Assembly (NCBI RefSeq): GCF_902498915.1
Contig: NZ_CABVLQ010000001.1
Reading direction: 5' to 3' (one strand)
Source of the DNA: Escherichia ruysiae
GTDB taxonomy: Bacteria > Pseudomonadota > Gammaproteobacteria > Enterobacterales > Enterobacteriaceae
Length of the DNA: 64,000 nucleotides
Under the pieces are notes generated by a model. The model did not search any database, had not been told where the DNA came from, and saw only the letters and a program-made list of their open reading frames with translations. Shown here piece after piece: positions 36,959-45,296 of this stretch; position 1 is the first letter of the stretch, and each line of letters opens with the position of its first letter. A program made the translations under genes and the position numbers.

Positions 36959-37034
36959 AGGTGATGGCGACTGGAGAAAGTGATGGGGGGGTTAAATAAC
37001 GGAATCCAGGAGTTTTCCGTCAGACCATATAAGT

Positions 37035-37511
37035 TTAAGTTCCAGTTTTTGTGATGTTCTGGCTTTTCCGTTCAGATTCTAGAGCTTTCAGATACTTACC
37101 CACTTTCATTTCCATCGCTGCTATGTAGGCGCGAACATCGTGGTCAACCCAATCTGGTTCTGTAGCATTTCCAGATAACAGGAAAGCTACAATCGCTCTT
37201 ATTTCATCAGAGGCTGCTTGATAAAGGTTGTTTATATCTAAAAGTTCACTTTTTGTATCTGGATTGGTGGGGGTTGGTATGGGGTATTCGTTAAGCCCCC
37301 AATGCTCTGGACCAACAACATCAGCAAAGAAACGCCATAATTCTGGAAGTTTATCTTTACTTATGGAGCCTTTCTTAATCCAGTCATAGATTGATGGTGG
37401 TTGGACTTTGAAGTGGCGTGCGACCTCCGCCTTTGATTTGACGGATCCCGATGCGATTTTTTTGTTAATGGCCTGCTCTATCGCTCGGCCTAAGTCTTTA
37501 CCACTAAGCAT
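37035..37511 (-). CDS. racR: Prophage repressor RacR
   Basis: 158-aa CI-like repressor of the Rac immunity region, matching K-12 RacR. N-terminal HTH about 20-60 (KSKAEVARHFKVQPPSIYDWIKKG); no autocleavage (S24) peptidase domain is evident in this short protein. In K-12 RacR is essential because it silences the toxic ydaS-ydaT genes. Divergent from ydaS with operators between. Confidence 0.95.
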   Translation of the reverse strand: MLSGKDLGRAIEQAINKKIASGSVKSKAEVARHFKVQPPSIYDWIKKGSISKDKLPELWRFFADVVGPEHWGLNEYPIPTPTNPDTKSELLDINNLYQAASDEIRAIVAFLLSGNATEPDWVDHDVRAYIAAMEMKVGKYLKALESERKSQNITKTGT

Positions 37512-37538
37512 TGCTTAATATTCTCCTATGCTCATTGC

Positions 37539-37606
37539 ATTAGGCAATCCCTACTCTCATTGTATTAGGCATAGCCTATTGACATTTGTATTAGGCGTCG
37601 CCTAAT
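37539..37606. promoter_or_regulatory. OR: three RacR operator copies
   Basis: ATTAGGCAATCCCTACT (37539-37555), ATTAGGCATAGCCTATT (37564-37580) and the perfect palindrome ATTAGGCGTCGCCTAAT (37590-37606). Centres are 25-26 bases apart, like lambda OR1-3. They cover both the racR start region and the ydaS promoter. Confidence 0.85.
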
Positions 37607-37608
37607 AT
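37579..37608 (+). promoter_or_regulatory. Early rightward promoter pR (ydaS)
   Basis: TTGACA, 18-base spacer, TAATAT, ending 27 bases before the ydaS ATG. The spacer and -10 are overlapped by the best operator copy, so RacR should repress it tightly. Confidence 0.85.
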
Positions 37609-37634
37609 CTCTGTGTGTTTTTGGAGTTCATTCG

Positions 37635-37931
37635 ATGAAAAAAGAGAACTATTCATTCAAGCAAGCTTGTGCTGTTGTCGGTGGGCAAACAGCAATGGCT
37701 AGGCTTTTAGGTGTATCACCTCCAAGCGTAAATCAATGGATCAAAGGGGTACGTCAATTGCCTGCCGAGAGATGTCCAGCAATTGAACGTGCAACAAGAG
37801 GTGAGGTGCTGTGCGAAGAACTTCGTCCTGATATTGACTGGTCATATTTACGACGTTCGGCATGTTGTTCGCAGAATATGTCAGTGAAGCAACTAAATGA
37901 CAGTAACAAATCCTCATTTGATCATACCTGA
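37635..37931 (+). CDS. ydaS: Cro-like regulator/toxin YdaS
   Basis: 98-aa HTH protein (FKQACAVVGGQTAMARLLGV...PSVNQWIKG) in the position of Cro. In K-12 its de-repression with ydaT is toxic when racR is lost. First gene of the rightward early operon, near-identical to K-12. Confidence 0.93.
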   Translation: MKKENYSFKQACAVVGGQTAMARLLGVSPPSVNQWIKGVRQLPAERCPAIERATRGEVLCEELRPDIDWSYLRRSACCSQNMSVKQLNDSNKSSFDHT

Positions 37932-37953
37932 AACATCAAGAGGCAAATGATTC

Positions 37954-38376
37954 ATGAAAATCAAGCATGAGCACATCGAATCGGTGTTGTTTGCCCTGGC
38001 AGCCGAAAAAGGGCAGGCATGGGTAGCCAATGCAATTACTGAAGAATATCTGCGCCAGGGGGGCGGCGAATTGCCCCTGGTTCCAGGCAAGGACTGGAAC
38101 AATCAGCAGAATATCTATCACCGTTGGTTGAAAGGTGAAACGAATGCGCAAAGGGAAAAAATTCAGAAGCTGATCCCAGCAATTCTGGCAATCCTTCCGC
38201 GCGAGCTGCGTCACCGACTCTGCATCTTCGATACCCTGGAACGCCGTGCATTACTGGCGGCGCAGGAAGCGTTAAGTACGGCAATTGATGCGCATGATGA
38301 TGCAGTCCAAGCCGTTTACCGGAAAGCGCATTTCAGCGGCGGCGGGTCTTCCGACGATTCTGTCATTGTTCATTAA
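37954..38376 (+). CDS. ydaT: YdaT, CII-position regulator/toxin
   Basis: 140-aa protein (MKIKHEHIESVLFALAAEKG...) following ydaS by 22 bases; in K-12 Rac it is toxic and affects cell division, and its place in the operon is that of lambda cII. The central region contains a probable DNA-binding fold (HRWLKGETNAQREKI). Full length. Confidence 0.9.
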   Translation: MKIKHEHIESVLFALAAEKGQAWVANAITEEYLRQGGGELPLVPGKDWNNQQNIYHRWLKGETNAQREKIQKLIPAILAILPRELRHRLCIFDTLERRALLAAQEALSTAIDAHDDAVQAVYRKAHFSGGGSSDDSVIVH

Positions 38377-38439
38377 GCAAAAGTTTTCATGCTGTTTGTG
38401 CTTATTCTAAGCCACCGGGCAGCATCATACGGGGCAATT

Positions 38440-39246
38440 ATGGCCGCATTACCATACATGCAACTGTACATAGCTGATTACCTGGCTGACACCATGCATT
38501 TGTCAGCAGAGGAGCATGGTGCGTATTTGTTGCTGATGTTCAATTACTGGCAAACAGGAAAGCCAATACCTAAAAACAGGCTGGCAAAAATTGCCCGTCT
38601 GACTAACGAGCGATGGGCTGATGTTGAACCATCCTTGCAGGAGTTTTTTTGCGATAACGGCGAGGAATGGGTGCATCTTCGGATTGAGGAAGATCTGGCA
38701 TCAGTCAGGGAAAAATTAACCAAAAAATCAGCCGCAGGAAAAGCATCTGTTCAGGCCAGAAGAAGCAGAAAGGAAGCAGATGTTCAAACAAAACAAGAGA
38801 GAAATTTAACAGGTGTTCAAACAGATGTTGAAGTGGTGTTTGAACATGATGTCAACACAATGGCAACTAATAAAGATACAGATAAAGATCTAAAAACAGA
38901 TCCCCCCCTAAATCCCCCCCGGGGGAATCTAGGTGTCAAAAAGTTTGACCCTCTGGATATTGCTTTGCCGAACTGGATTTCTGTCTCGCTTTGGCGTGAG
39001 TGGGTTGAATTTCGCCAGGCATTGCGAAAACCGATTCGAACGGAGCAGGGCGCTAACGGGGCGATACGGGAGCTGGAAAAATTCCGCCAGCAGGGTTTTT
39101 CACCTGAGCAGGTGATTAGACACAGCATCGCCAATGAATACCAGGGCTTGTTCGCGCCGAAAGGTGTTCGACCTGAGACGTTACTCCGACAGGTTAACAC
39201 CGTCTCGTTACCGGATAGTGCGATCCCGCCAGGCTTCAGGGGGTAA
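38440..39246 (+). CDS. ydaU: Replication protein YdaU (DUF1376)
   Basis: About 268 aa from MAALPYMQLYIADYLADT, the usual beginning of DUF1376 proteins; an in-frame ATG 17 codons upstream would give 285 aa, the length I recall annotated for K-12. It takes the place of lambda O, followed by a DnaC-like loader, so it is probably an origin-binding or primosome protein. The middle is a low-complexity Lys/Gln-rich linker (about 105-155) with a run of Pro (DPPLNPPRG) that may correspond to the replication origin region within the gene. Confidence 0.88.
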   Translation: MAALPYMQLYIADYLADTMHLSAEEHGAYLLLMFNYWQTGKPIPKNRLAKIARLTNERWADVEPSLQEFFCDNGEEWVHLRIEEDLASVREKLTKKSAAGKASVQARRSRKEADVQTKQERNLTGVQTDVEVVFEHDVNTMATNKDTDKDLKTDPPLNPPRGNLGVKKFDPLDIALPNWISVSLWREWVEFRQALRKPIRTEQGANGAIRELEKFRQQGFSPEQVIRHSIANEYQGLFAPKGVRPETLLRQVNTVSLPDSAIPPGFRG

Positions 39247-39252
39247 CTGTCC

Positions 39253-39999
39253 ATGAAAAATATTGCGACAGGCGACGTTCTTGAACGTATCCGCAGACTG
39301 GCCCCGTCACATGTAACCGCGCCATTCAAGACGGTAGCGGAGTGGCGCGAGTGGCAACTTTCCGAAGGCCAGAAACGTTGTGAGGAGATCAACCGTCAGA
39401 ATCGTCAGTTGCGGGTGGAAAAAATTCTGAATCGCTCTGGCATCCAGCCATTGCACCGCAAATGCTCGTTTTCGAATTACCAGGTGCAGAACGAAGCGCA
39501 GCGATACGCGTTGAGTCAGGCGAAATCCATCGCTGATGAACTGATGACCGGGTGTACAAATTTTGCGTTCAGCGGAAAACCTGGTACCGGGAAGAACCAC
39601 TTAGCGGCAGCTATCGGGAATCGCCTGCTGAAAGACGGTCAGACAGTGATTGTGGTTACCGTGGCTGATGTTATGAGTGCCCTGCACGCCAGCTATGACG
39701 ATGGGCAGTCAGGCGAAAAATTTTTGCGGGAACTGTGCGAAGTGGATCTGCTGGTTCTTGATGAAATTGGCATTCAGCGCGAGACGAAAAACGAGCAGGT
39801 GGTGCTGCACCAGATTGTTGATCGCCGGACAGCGTCGATGCGTAGCGTGGGGATGCTGACAAACCTGAACTATGAGGCCATGAAAACATTGCTCGGCGAG
39901 CGGATTATGGATCGCATGACCATGAACGGCGGGCGATGGGTGAATTTTAACTGGGAGAGCTGGCGTCCGAATGTTGGTCAGCTAGGAATTGAGAAGTAA
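39253..39999 (+). CDS. ydaV: DnaC-like helicase loader YdaV
   Basis: 248-aa AAA+ protein close to E. coli DnaC. Walker A GKPGTGKNHLAAAIGN, Walker B LLVLDEIG, and an arginine-finger region near ERIMDRMTMN. It should recruit host DnaB to the phage origin. Follows ydaU by 6 bases. Confidence 0.95.
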   Translation: MKNIATGDVLERIRRLAPSHVTAPFKTVAEWREWQLSEGQKRCEEINRQNRQLRVEKILNRSGIQPLHRKCSFSNYQVQNEAQRYALSQAKSIADELMTGCTNFAFSGKPGTGKNHLAAAIGNRLLKDGQTVIVVTVADVMSALHASYDDGQSGEKFLRELCEVDLLVLDEIGIQRETKNEQVVLHQIVDRRTASMRSVGMLTNLNYEAMKTLLGERIMDRMTMNGGRWVNFNWESWRPNVGQLGIEK

Positions 40000-40021
40000 T
40001 TTTTACCGGGAGGAAATTTTT

Positions 40022-40771
40022 ATGGAGACTGTTTTTGACGCACTGAAAGCAATGGGAAAAGCCACATCCATAGAACTTGCTGCGCGACTTGATATCAGTC
40101 GTGAAGCAGTGCTGAACGAACTATGGGAACTGAAAAAAGCTGGTTTCGTTGATAAAAGCGCGTACACCTGGCGTGTGGCTGATAACAACGTTCAGCAGGA
40201 ACAGCCAATGCAGGCAGAACTGCCGGAAGAAACCACCACGGCAACTGTAGTGAAAATCTCAGAGTGCGATTTAACCGCGACGATTGAACAACGCGGACCA
40301 CAAACGGCGGATGAACTGGCTACGCTGTTCGGTACAACATCCCGCAAAGTTGCTTCAACGCTGGCAATGGCAATCAGCAAAGGACGCCTGATTCGCGTAA
40401 ACCAGAACGGTAAATTTCGTTACTGCATACCGGGCGATAATTTACCAGCAGAGCCGAAAGCTGCATCGGTAACGGAAACTGATTTTAAAGCCTTTCCTCA
40501 GCCAGCAGGTGTTGCGTTACCGGTACAGAAAGATGCAACACAGGAAGATATTAAAACAGAAACTGTAGCGGACATTGTGCAGTCGCTGCCATCGTTTACT
40601 GCAACGCGAGAAGATGATTTGATTTTGCCATCGCTGCATATGGCAAACCGCGAACTGCGTAGGGCGAAGAATCATGTCCAGAAGTGGGAGCGAGTCTGCG
40701 CCGCGCTGCGGGAGCTGAACAAGCACTGGGATATTGTCCATAAAGTTATTGCAGCAGGTATGGAGAAATAA
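40022..40771 (+). CDS. ydaW: YdaW-like winged-helix protein (DUF1627)
   Basis: 249 aa from METVFDALKAMGK; SD GGGAGGAAA precedes it. Two winged-helix repeats: about 1-55 (TSIELAARLDISREAVLNELWEL) and 75-140 (TADELATLFGTTSRKVASTL). A Pro/Ala-rich linker leads to a basic helical C-terminus. K-12 ydaW is, as I recall, only a remnant, while this copy is intact. Probably a replication accessory or regulator; not proven. Confidence 0.78.
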   Translation: METVFDALKAMGKATSIELAARLDISREAVLNELWELKKAGFVDKSAYTWRVADNNVQQEQPMQAELPEETTTATVVKISECDLTATIEQRGPQTADELATLFGTTSRKVASTLAMAISKGRLIRVNQNGKFRYCIPGDNLPAEPKAASVTETDFKAFPQPAGVALPVQKDATQEDIKTETVADIVQSLPSFTATREDDLILPSLHMANRELRRAKNHVQKWERVCAALRELNKHWDIVHKVIAAGMEK

Positions 40772-40966
40772 ATACTCCTGATTATATGAGTCATCCTGCT
40801 GCAGTTGTGACCAATATGATCGGTTGTGCAGAGTTCTTCAGATAGGGGTAATGAAAACTGCGGTGATTTGTATTCGCTGCAGTTAATATAAACTCGTCGA
40901 ATTTTTTCATGAAATGTGATCTTAGTCATATTTATATCACGTCTATTTATCAGGTTCTGATGAAAT

Positions 40967-40982
40967 CATCAGGTGTTAAGAT
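40967..40982. promoter_or_regulatory. CTG-N10-CAG palindrome upstream of the ATPase-nuclease gene
   Basis: CTGATGAAATCATCAG, an inverted repeat with 6-bp arms, 43 bases before the ATPase-nuclease ATG. It has the outer CTG/CAG of a LexA box, but the interior departs from the alternating TA consensus. Could be an operator; low certainty. Confidence 0.35.
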
Positions 40983-41024
40983 ACTATTTGTGCTGTCACC
41001 TCAATGGGTTAAAAAGGAATCTGG

Positions 41025-43094
41025 ATGAAAGGTAATATTCTTGGGGATATCCGAGCTGAACATGACGAAAAGATGTTGGAAGCTTCATTTTGGCAAACAA
41101 CTGATTATAAAGCTCTTCTCGAATCCTACGATCGATGCATCATTGTTGGCCGCAGAGGAACAGGAAAAAGTGCTCTGGTGCATATGCTTTCCAAACATTG
41201 GCATGCTAAGCCAAAAACCTATGTGATGACTATTAGTCCGGTTGAAGAACAAATTATTGGATTAAGGGATGTTATTTCTTTATTTGGTGAAAATTACTTA
41301 CATATAAAAGCCGGTAGCAAGTTAGCATGGCGATATGCTATTTATATGGAGCTGCTTTCTGAGATCGCAAGTCATTACAAGATGAAAAACGATCTTGACT
41401 ACAAAAGTGTAGAGTCGCATTTATTATCTTGGGGACCGAAGAGACAAAATATAAGTAGCAAAATAAGAAAAAAATTGAACGCTATTCTCGATGATAACAA
41501 AAATATAAAACCAGCTACAAGAATAGCCGAACTATCCGATAAATTTGAACTTGACTTATTGGAAGAGGTGATAGAAGAAGCAATTTCGAAGTCAAATAAT
41601 CAATTTGTTATTTTTGCTGATAGGCTTGATGAAGGCTATACACCGGATAATCTTGGTGTTGCAATAGTTGATGGTTTCATTCAGGCTGTGATTGATATAA
41701 AACAAAATATGAATGAAAAGGTTATTGCCTTTGCATTTGTTAGAGATAATATTCATCGAGCCATATCAAAAATGGACCCTGATTTTACTCGAAATATTGA
41801 AGGGCAAGTACTGAGATTACATTGGGATGAATATAACTTGTTTAATCTTGTATGCAATAGAATGAGGGTCGCTTTTAACTCAACCATTGAGAACAACACG
41901 AGGGTGTGGAATGCTTACACCGCAAATGAATTACAGTCTAATACCGGTTTTAAAGAAACATTGAAACTGACTCTATATAGGCCAAGAGATATTTTGGTTT
42001 TGTTAAATAATGCATTCTTGCGAGCAAACACACATGATCGTAATCGTATTGTCATTGATGACATTCAAGCAACAGCGAATACTATTTCACAAAATAGACT
42101 CAATGATTTGTTAAAAGAATATGAGAATGTATTTCCTGCATTAGATATATTTACATCGCAATTTGCTAATAGCAAACCTTACTACAGTGTTTCTGAAGCG
42201 TCATCTAAGATACAATATGCCCTTGATCTCAATGGCGTTATTGACAAGATGAAAATGCAGGATTTACTTCTTTTTGAAGGGCCAATCCAGGTGATTCAAC
42301 GACTTTACAGTGTTGGATTTATTGGGTTGTATAACCAGCAGTCATCTTCATATGTATTTTGCCATGACGGTAAGGAACCTGAAAAAGAATTTACACCAGA
42401 TTCAAAATTGCTATTGCATCCATGCTACTGGCTAGCATTAAGTGTTCATGAATCAGAGATGACTCCCGATGCTGCTGATGATATTCATGATGAATATGAT
42501 ATTGAGGTCAGCTCTGTTTCCGAAGAGCAGAGGAAACAACGAATCGGTTCGTTGCTCCAAGAACTACATAATATACCTGAAGGACCTGAAGGTGCTGTCG
42601 ATTTTGAAGCATGGGCGCTCAAAACTATAAAGTTACTATTTGCTACGAATTTAACAAACATTGAGTTGCATCCCAATAAAAATGGGTTGCAGCAAAGAGA
42701 TATTATAGCGACAAATATAGCTGACACTCCAGTTTGGAAGAGAATTCTGACAGATTATCAGACACGGCAAGTTGTTTTTGAAGTGAAAAACTATAAAACA
42801 TTAGGTGCTGCAGAATATAGACAGGTAAATTCCTATTTGTTTAAAGACTATGGGCGGATAGCTTTTATCATAAATAGAGATCACACAGAGAATTTAGAAA
42901 AACATAAAGAGCTTACGTGGGTAAAAGAAATTTATGATAATCATAATAAATTAGTTGTGAAGTTACCCTCTAAGTTCCTTGAAAGGCATCTGTCAAAAAT
43001 GAGAAGCCCGCAAAAACATGACGAAGTTAATAAACAATTAGGTAAACTGCTCGATCAGTACATAAGGGTCTATTTAAATAATAAATGTAAGTAA
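41025..43094 (+). CDS. P-loop ATPase fused to PD-(D/E)XK nuclease; candidate antiphage effector
   Basis: 689 aa. N-terminal NTPase: Walker A GRRGTGKS (residues 42-49) after a short lead, Walker B-like FVIFADRLDEGY (Asp199, Asp202-Glu203), a layout like cyanobacterial Sll1717-type ATPases. Middle region helical. C-terminus (about 520-640) has the restriction-endonuclease core: Glu528 in FEAWALKTIK, Asp559 in QQRDIIATN, Glu586-Val-Lys588 in VVFEVKNYK, and QxxxY (Gln600/Tyr604), as in Mrr-like nucleases. The gene is markedly AT-rich, has SD AAGGA and its own perfect terminator, and sits between replication and late-control genes, the place where lambdoid prophages carry accessory cargo. Antiphage function is inference. 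Confidence 0.75.
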   Translation: MKGNILGDIRAEHDEKMLEASFWQTTDYKALLESYDRCIIVGRRGTGKSALVHMLSKHWHAKPKTYVMTISPVEEQIIGLRDVISLFGENYLHIKAGSKLAWRYAIYMELLSEIASHYKMKNDLDYKSVESHLLSWGPKRQNISSKIRKKLNAILDDNKNIKPATRIAELSDKFELDLLEEVIEEAISKSNNQFVIFADRLDEGYTPDNLGVAIVDGFIQAVIDIKQNMNEKVIAFAFVRDNIHRAISKMDPDFTRNIEGQVLRLHWDEYNLFNLVCNRMRVAFNSTIENNTRVWNAYTANELQSNTGFKETLKLTLYRPRDILVLLNNAFLRANTHDRNRIVIDDIQATANTISQNRLNDLLKEYENVFPALDIFTSQFANSKPYYSVSEASSKIQYALDLNGVIDKMKMQDLLLFEGPIQVIQRLYSVGFIGLYNQQSSSYVFCHDGKEPEKEFTPDSKLLLHPCYWLALSVHESEMTPDAADDIHDEYDIEVSSVSEEQRKQRIGSLLQELHNIPEGPEGAVDFEAWALKTIKLLFATNLTNIELHPNKNGLQQRDIIATNIADTPVWKRILTDYQTRQVVFEVKNYKTLGAAEYRQVNSYLFKDYGRIAFIINRDHTENLEKHKELTWVKEIYDNHNKLVVKLPSKFLERHLSKMRSPQKHDEVNKQLGKLLDQYIRVYLNNKCK

Positions 43095-43103
43095 TTCAAT
43101 CTT

Positions 43104-43135
43104 TACCGAAAGATCATGTATCTTTCGGTATTTTT
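43104..43135 (+). terminator. Strong terminator of the ATPase-nuclease gene
   Basis: Perfect 11-bp stem TACCGAAAGAT / ATCTTTCGGTA with a 5-base loop, followed by TTTTT, starting 9 bases after the stop. Confidence 0.92.
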
Positions 43136-43184
43136 AAGTGAGAGTAATCAAAATCGTAATGAGAGCTATATAATAATCTGTATA

Positions 43185-43319
43185 GATTAATTTACGAACG
43201 ATTCAACATTTACCGTTATTATGACGGTGCAGGTTGCAAGGAAAGACCTCTGCGAGGTACGAATCCGAACCGACCAGACGGAGGTCGCTGTCTTCAAAGC
43301 TTACGAACTTGGGGAGTAA
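43185..43319 (+). pseudogene. Decayed hok-family toxin gene (hokD-like)
   Basis: From an ATG at 43221 the frame encodes 32 residues ending RKDLCEVRIRTDQTEVAVFK and AYELGE, clearly the periplasmic half of Hok toxins and closest to HokD/RelF of the Qin prophage as I remember it. The membrane-spanning N-terminal half is gone: similar bases continue upstream (ATTTACCGTTAT...) but with a small deletion and a stop in frame. The 3' flank with GGGGAGAAATCCCC and CTCAACGCAGCC also resembles hok loci. Likely inactive. Confidence 0.75.
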
Positions 43320-43422
43320 GAGGACCAGCGGGGAGAAATCCCCGCAACCTCTGATGTATTATGCATCCTCAACGCAGCCACAGTTAACCTGATTGGCGGG
43401 TTTACTTCATCTGTAAATATTT

Positions 43423-43509
43423 TTATAAAAATAATGCCCACGCACAGCATAAAACAAAAAGTATTACAGATAAAAAAGGAACGTAATGTGCAGATTTGTT
43501 GTTTTCCAT
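43423..43509 (-). CDS. 28-residue membrane peptide
   Basis: Short frame beginning MENNKSAHYVPF and ending CCAWALFL: hydrophilic start then one transmembrane helix. Shine-Dalgarno AAGGTGA is 6 bases before the ATG. An overlapping GTG frame of 72 codons uses the same SD but runs antisense through the hok remnant and is less likely. Size and shape resemble type I toxins and other tiny phage membrane proteins. Not recognised. Confidence 0.5.
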   Translation of the reverse strand: MENNKSAHYVPFLSVILFVLCCAWALFL

Positions 43510-43782
43510 ATTTACTCACCTTAATATGATTAACCCTGATAGGGTTGTTATTTCAGCGGTTTTCAAATGAGATATTATGGTGATCTGACAAATTTGCATA
43601 ACATTAAAATTTAATTTGTTTAACCACTTTTAATAATAAGCGTTGTTTGTATCCCAGCAATCTGTTGTTTGGTTTTTATTCCATTAAGGTGGGGGCTTTA
43701 CACTGGAACCAGTTTATTTATACTTTATACGTCAGCCTGAACAACTGGCATCTGCTGCACTGCGCCATCGAGAGATTGAGAA

Positions 43783-44382
43783 ATGGCGCATATACAACTG
43801 GTCAAACAAACTTCTTCTGGTTTACTTCTCCCGGCGACGCCGGAGAGTTGCGATTTTCTGCATCAAATCAAAATAGGTGAGTGGATACACGCAGACTTTA
43901 AGCGTGTGCGTAACTACGCATTCCACAAGCGTTTTTTCAAACTCCTGCAACTGGGATTCGATTACTGGACTCCGGTCGGTGGGGCGATCACGCCTCGCGA
44001 ACGAGAACTGCTGTCTGGTTTCGTTGATTACCTGTGCGAATCAGTTGGTCGGGAACACACGCCAGCCCTGAGTGATGCCGCAGAGCAATATCTGAATACA
44101 GTTGCGACACGCAGAACTCGGGATACGGCATTGCTAAAGTCGTTTGAGGCTTTTCGCGAGTGGGTAACCATTCAGGCTGGATTTTACACCGAACATTTTT
44201 ATCCGGACGGTAGCCATGGGCGTCGGGCGAAATCCATCGCTTTTGCGAATATGGACGAAACCGAGTTTCAGCAGGTTTATAAATCTGTTCTGAATGTGCT
44301 GTGGAACTGGATTCTGTTCCGTAAATTTTCCTCTCCGGAACAAGTCGAAAATGTGGCCGCGCAGCTGCTGGAGTTTGCGTAA
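43783..44382 (+). CDS. Phage protein DUF1367
   Basis: 199 aa (MAHIQLVKQTSSGLLLPATP...), a family found in the nin-like region of lambdoid phages, just before DUF1364 and the antiterminator. No catalytic motif that I can assign. The stop overlaps the next ATG (TAATG). Confidence 0.85.
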   Translation: MAHIQLVKQTSSGLLLPATPESCDFLHQIKIGEWIHADFKRVRNYAFHKRFFKLLQLGFDYWTPVGGAITPRERELLSGFVDYLCESVGREHTPALSDAAEQYLNTVATRRTRDTALLKSFEAFREWVTIQAGFYTEHFYPDGSHGRRAKSIAFANMDETEFQQVYKSVLNVLWNWILFRKFSSPEQVENVAAQLLEFA

Positions 44383-44672
44383 TGGTGGATTTACGTAAAG
44401 CGGCGCGGGGGCAGATGTGCACCGTCAGAATTCCTGGCTACTGCAATCACGATCCGGAAACGTCTGTGCTGGCGCATTACCGACTGGCGGGAACGTGCGG
44501 AATAGCGACAAAACCACACGATATGCAGGCGGCGATTGCCTGTAGCTCATGCCACGATCTAATCGACGGGCGGGTAAAAACCAGCGATTACACCAAAGAA
44601 GAATTACGCCTGATGCATGCAGAAGGTGTTTTTCGCACACAAGAAATCTGGAGAAAGGAGGGATATTTGTGA
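44382..44672 (+). CDS. DUF1364 / YbcO-like putative nuclease
   Basis: 96 aa with the zinc-binding/HNH-like pattern of the YbcO family: C-x-V-RIPGYC, LAHYR, then ACSSCHDLIDGR. Members in DLP12 are thought to be recombination-linked nucleases. Overlaps both neighbours (TAATG and GTGA), showing tight coupling in the nin-like operon. Confidence 0.85.
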   Translation: MVDLRKAARGQMCTVRIPGYCNHDPETSVLAHYRLAGTCGIATKPHDMQAAIACSSCHDLIDGRVKTSDYTKEELRLMHAEGVFRTQEIWRKEGYL

Positions 44673-45211
44673 TTTACCCAACGAATACAGGAAAAAGCGG
44701 AGAACACCTTCGTCTCGCCACGCTGGAAAGTGTCTGGATTCAGGGCAAACTGCGTATGTGGGGGCGCTGGTCGTATATTGGCGGTGGCAGGTCAGGAAAT
44801 ATGTTCAATCAGTTGTTGGCATCCAAAAAATTGACGAAAACAGCCATCAATGAAGCCCTGCGCAGAATGAAAAAAGCGGGAATAGAGAAAGCTGAGCTGG
44901 AAGCGTTTTTGAGAGAGATGATCAACGGCAAGCAAAAGAGCTGGCTGGCGCATTGTACTGATGCAGAGGCGTTATGTATTGATCGGGTCATAAGTGAGGT
45001 GCTGGCAGAGCATCCAGGATTGATTAGCGTCCTTCGGCAACGGTATGAGGGGCGGGGGATGACCAAACGCAAAATGGCTGAATTGCTAAATGATGCACAC
45101 CCAGAGTGGTGTTTTAGCACATGCGAAAAGCGAATTGCTAATTGGTTGGCCGTTGCTGAGTATGCGCTATACATTCCCATGCGAGAATCATTCGCTCAAA
45201 AAACGGCTTGA
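44669..45211 (+). CDS. Q-like late antiterminator (DUF1133)
   Basis: 180 aa with a GTG start (IYPTNTGKSGEHLRLATLES follows) preceded by AAAGGAGG; a longer frame upstream is not needed. DUF1133 proteins are found in the place of lambda Q and include an HTH-like segment (GRGMTKRKMAELLNDAHP). Followed by a terminator and the late leader with tRNA genes. Antitermination is inferred from family and position. Confidence 0.85.
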   Translation: MIYPTNTGKSGEHLRLATLESVWIQGKLRMWGRWSYIGGGRSGNMFNQLLASKKLTKTAINEALRRMKKAGIEKAELEAFLREMINGKQKSWLAHCTDAEALCIDRVISEVLAEHPGLISVLRQRYEGRGMTKRKMAELLNDAHPEWCFSTCEKRIANWLAVAEYALYIPMRESFAQKTA

Positions 45212-45296
45212 TTTTTTACGCGTAAACTGCTTCAATTTTGCTACGCTTCGCAAAGCTGTATCGCGAGGCGAATCAAGCGCAATTAAACTTTAATAG

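Larger units (their letters stand above)
36727..37034. other. Leftward control region (OL/pL) of the prophage
   Basis: No gene in these ~308 bases. The left half (36727-36895) is the ydaG leader; 36896-36958 contains the pL promoter and three RacR-like operators. The stretch 36960-37034 is the 3' flank of racR. Confidence 0.7.
43095..43782. other. Region between ATPase-nuclease and DUF1367 genes
   Basis: 688 bases that hold the terminator, a decayed hokD copy on the plus strand with its 3' hairpin GCGGGGAGAAATCCCCGC, a 28-codon membrane-peptide frame on the minus strand, and a hairpin AACCCTGATAGGGTT (about 43534-43549). The rest is AT-rich without a convincing gene. Confidence 0.7.

Noticed and set aside
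38817..39392. 191-codon minus-strand frame opposite ydaU/ydaV
   Set aside because: Shadow of two conserved genes; serine/arginine-rich translation typical of antisense frames.
43301..43519. 72-codon minus-strand frame MSKYGKQQICTLRSFFICN...
   Set aside because: Starts with GTG at the same SD as the 28-codon frame, and its second half is antisense to the hok remnant, so the short frame is preferred.
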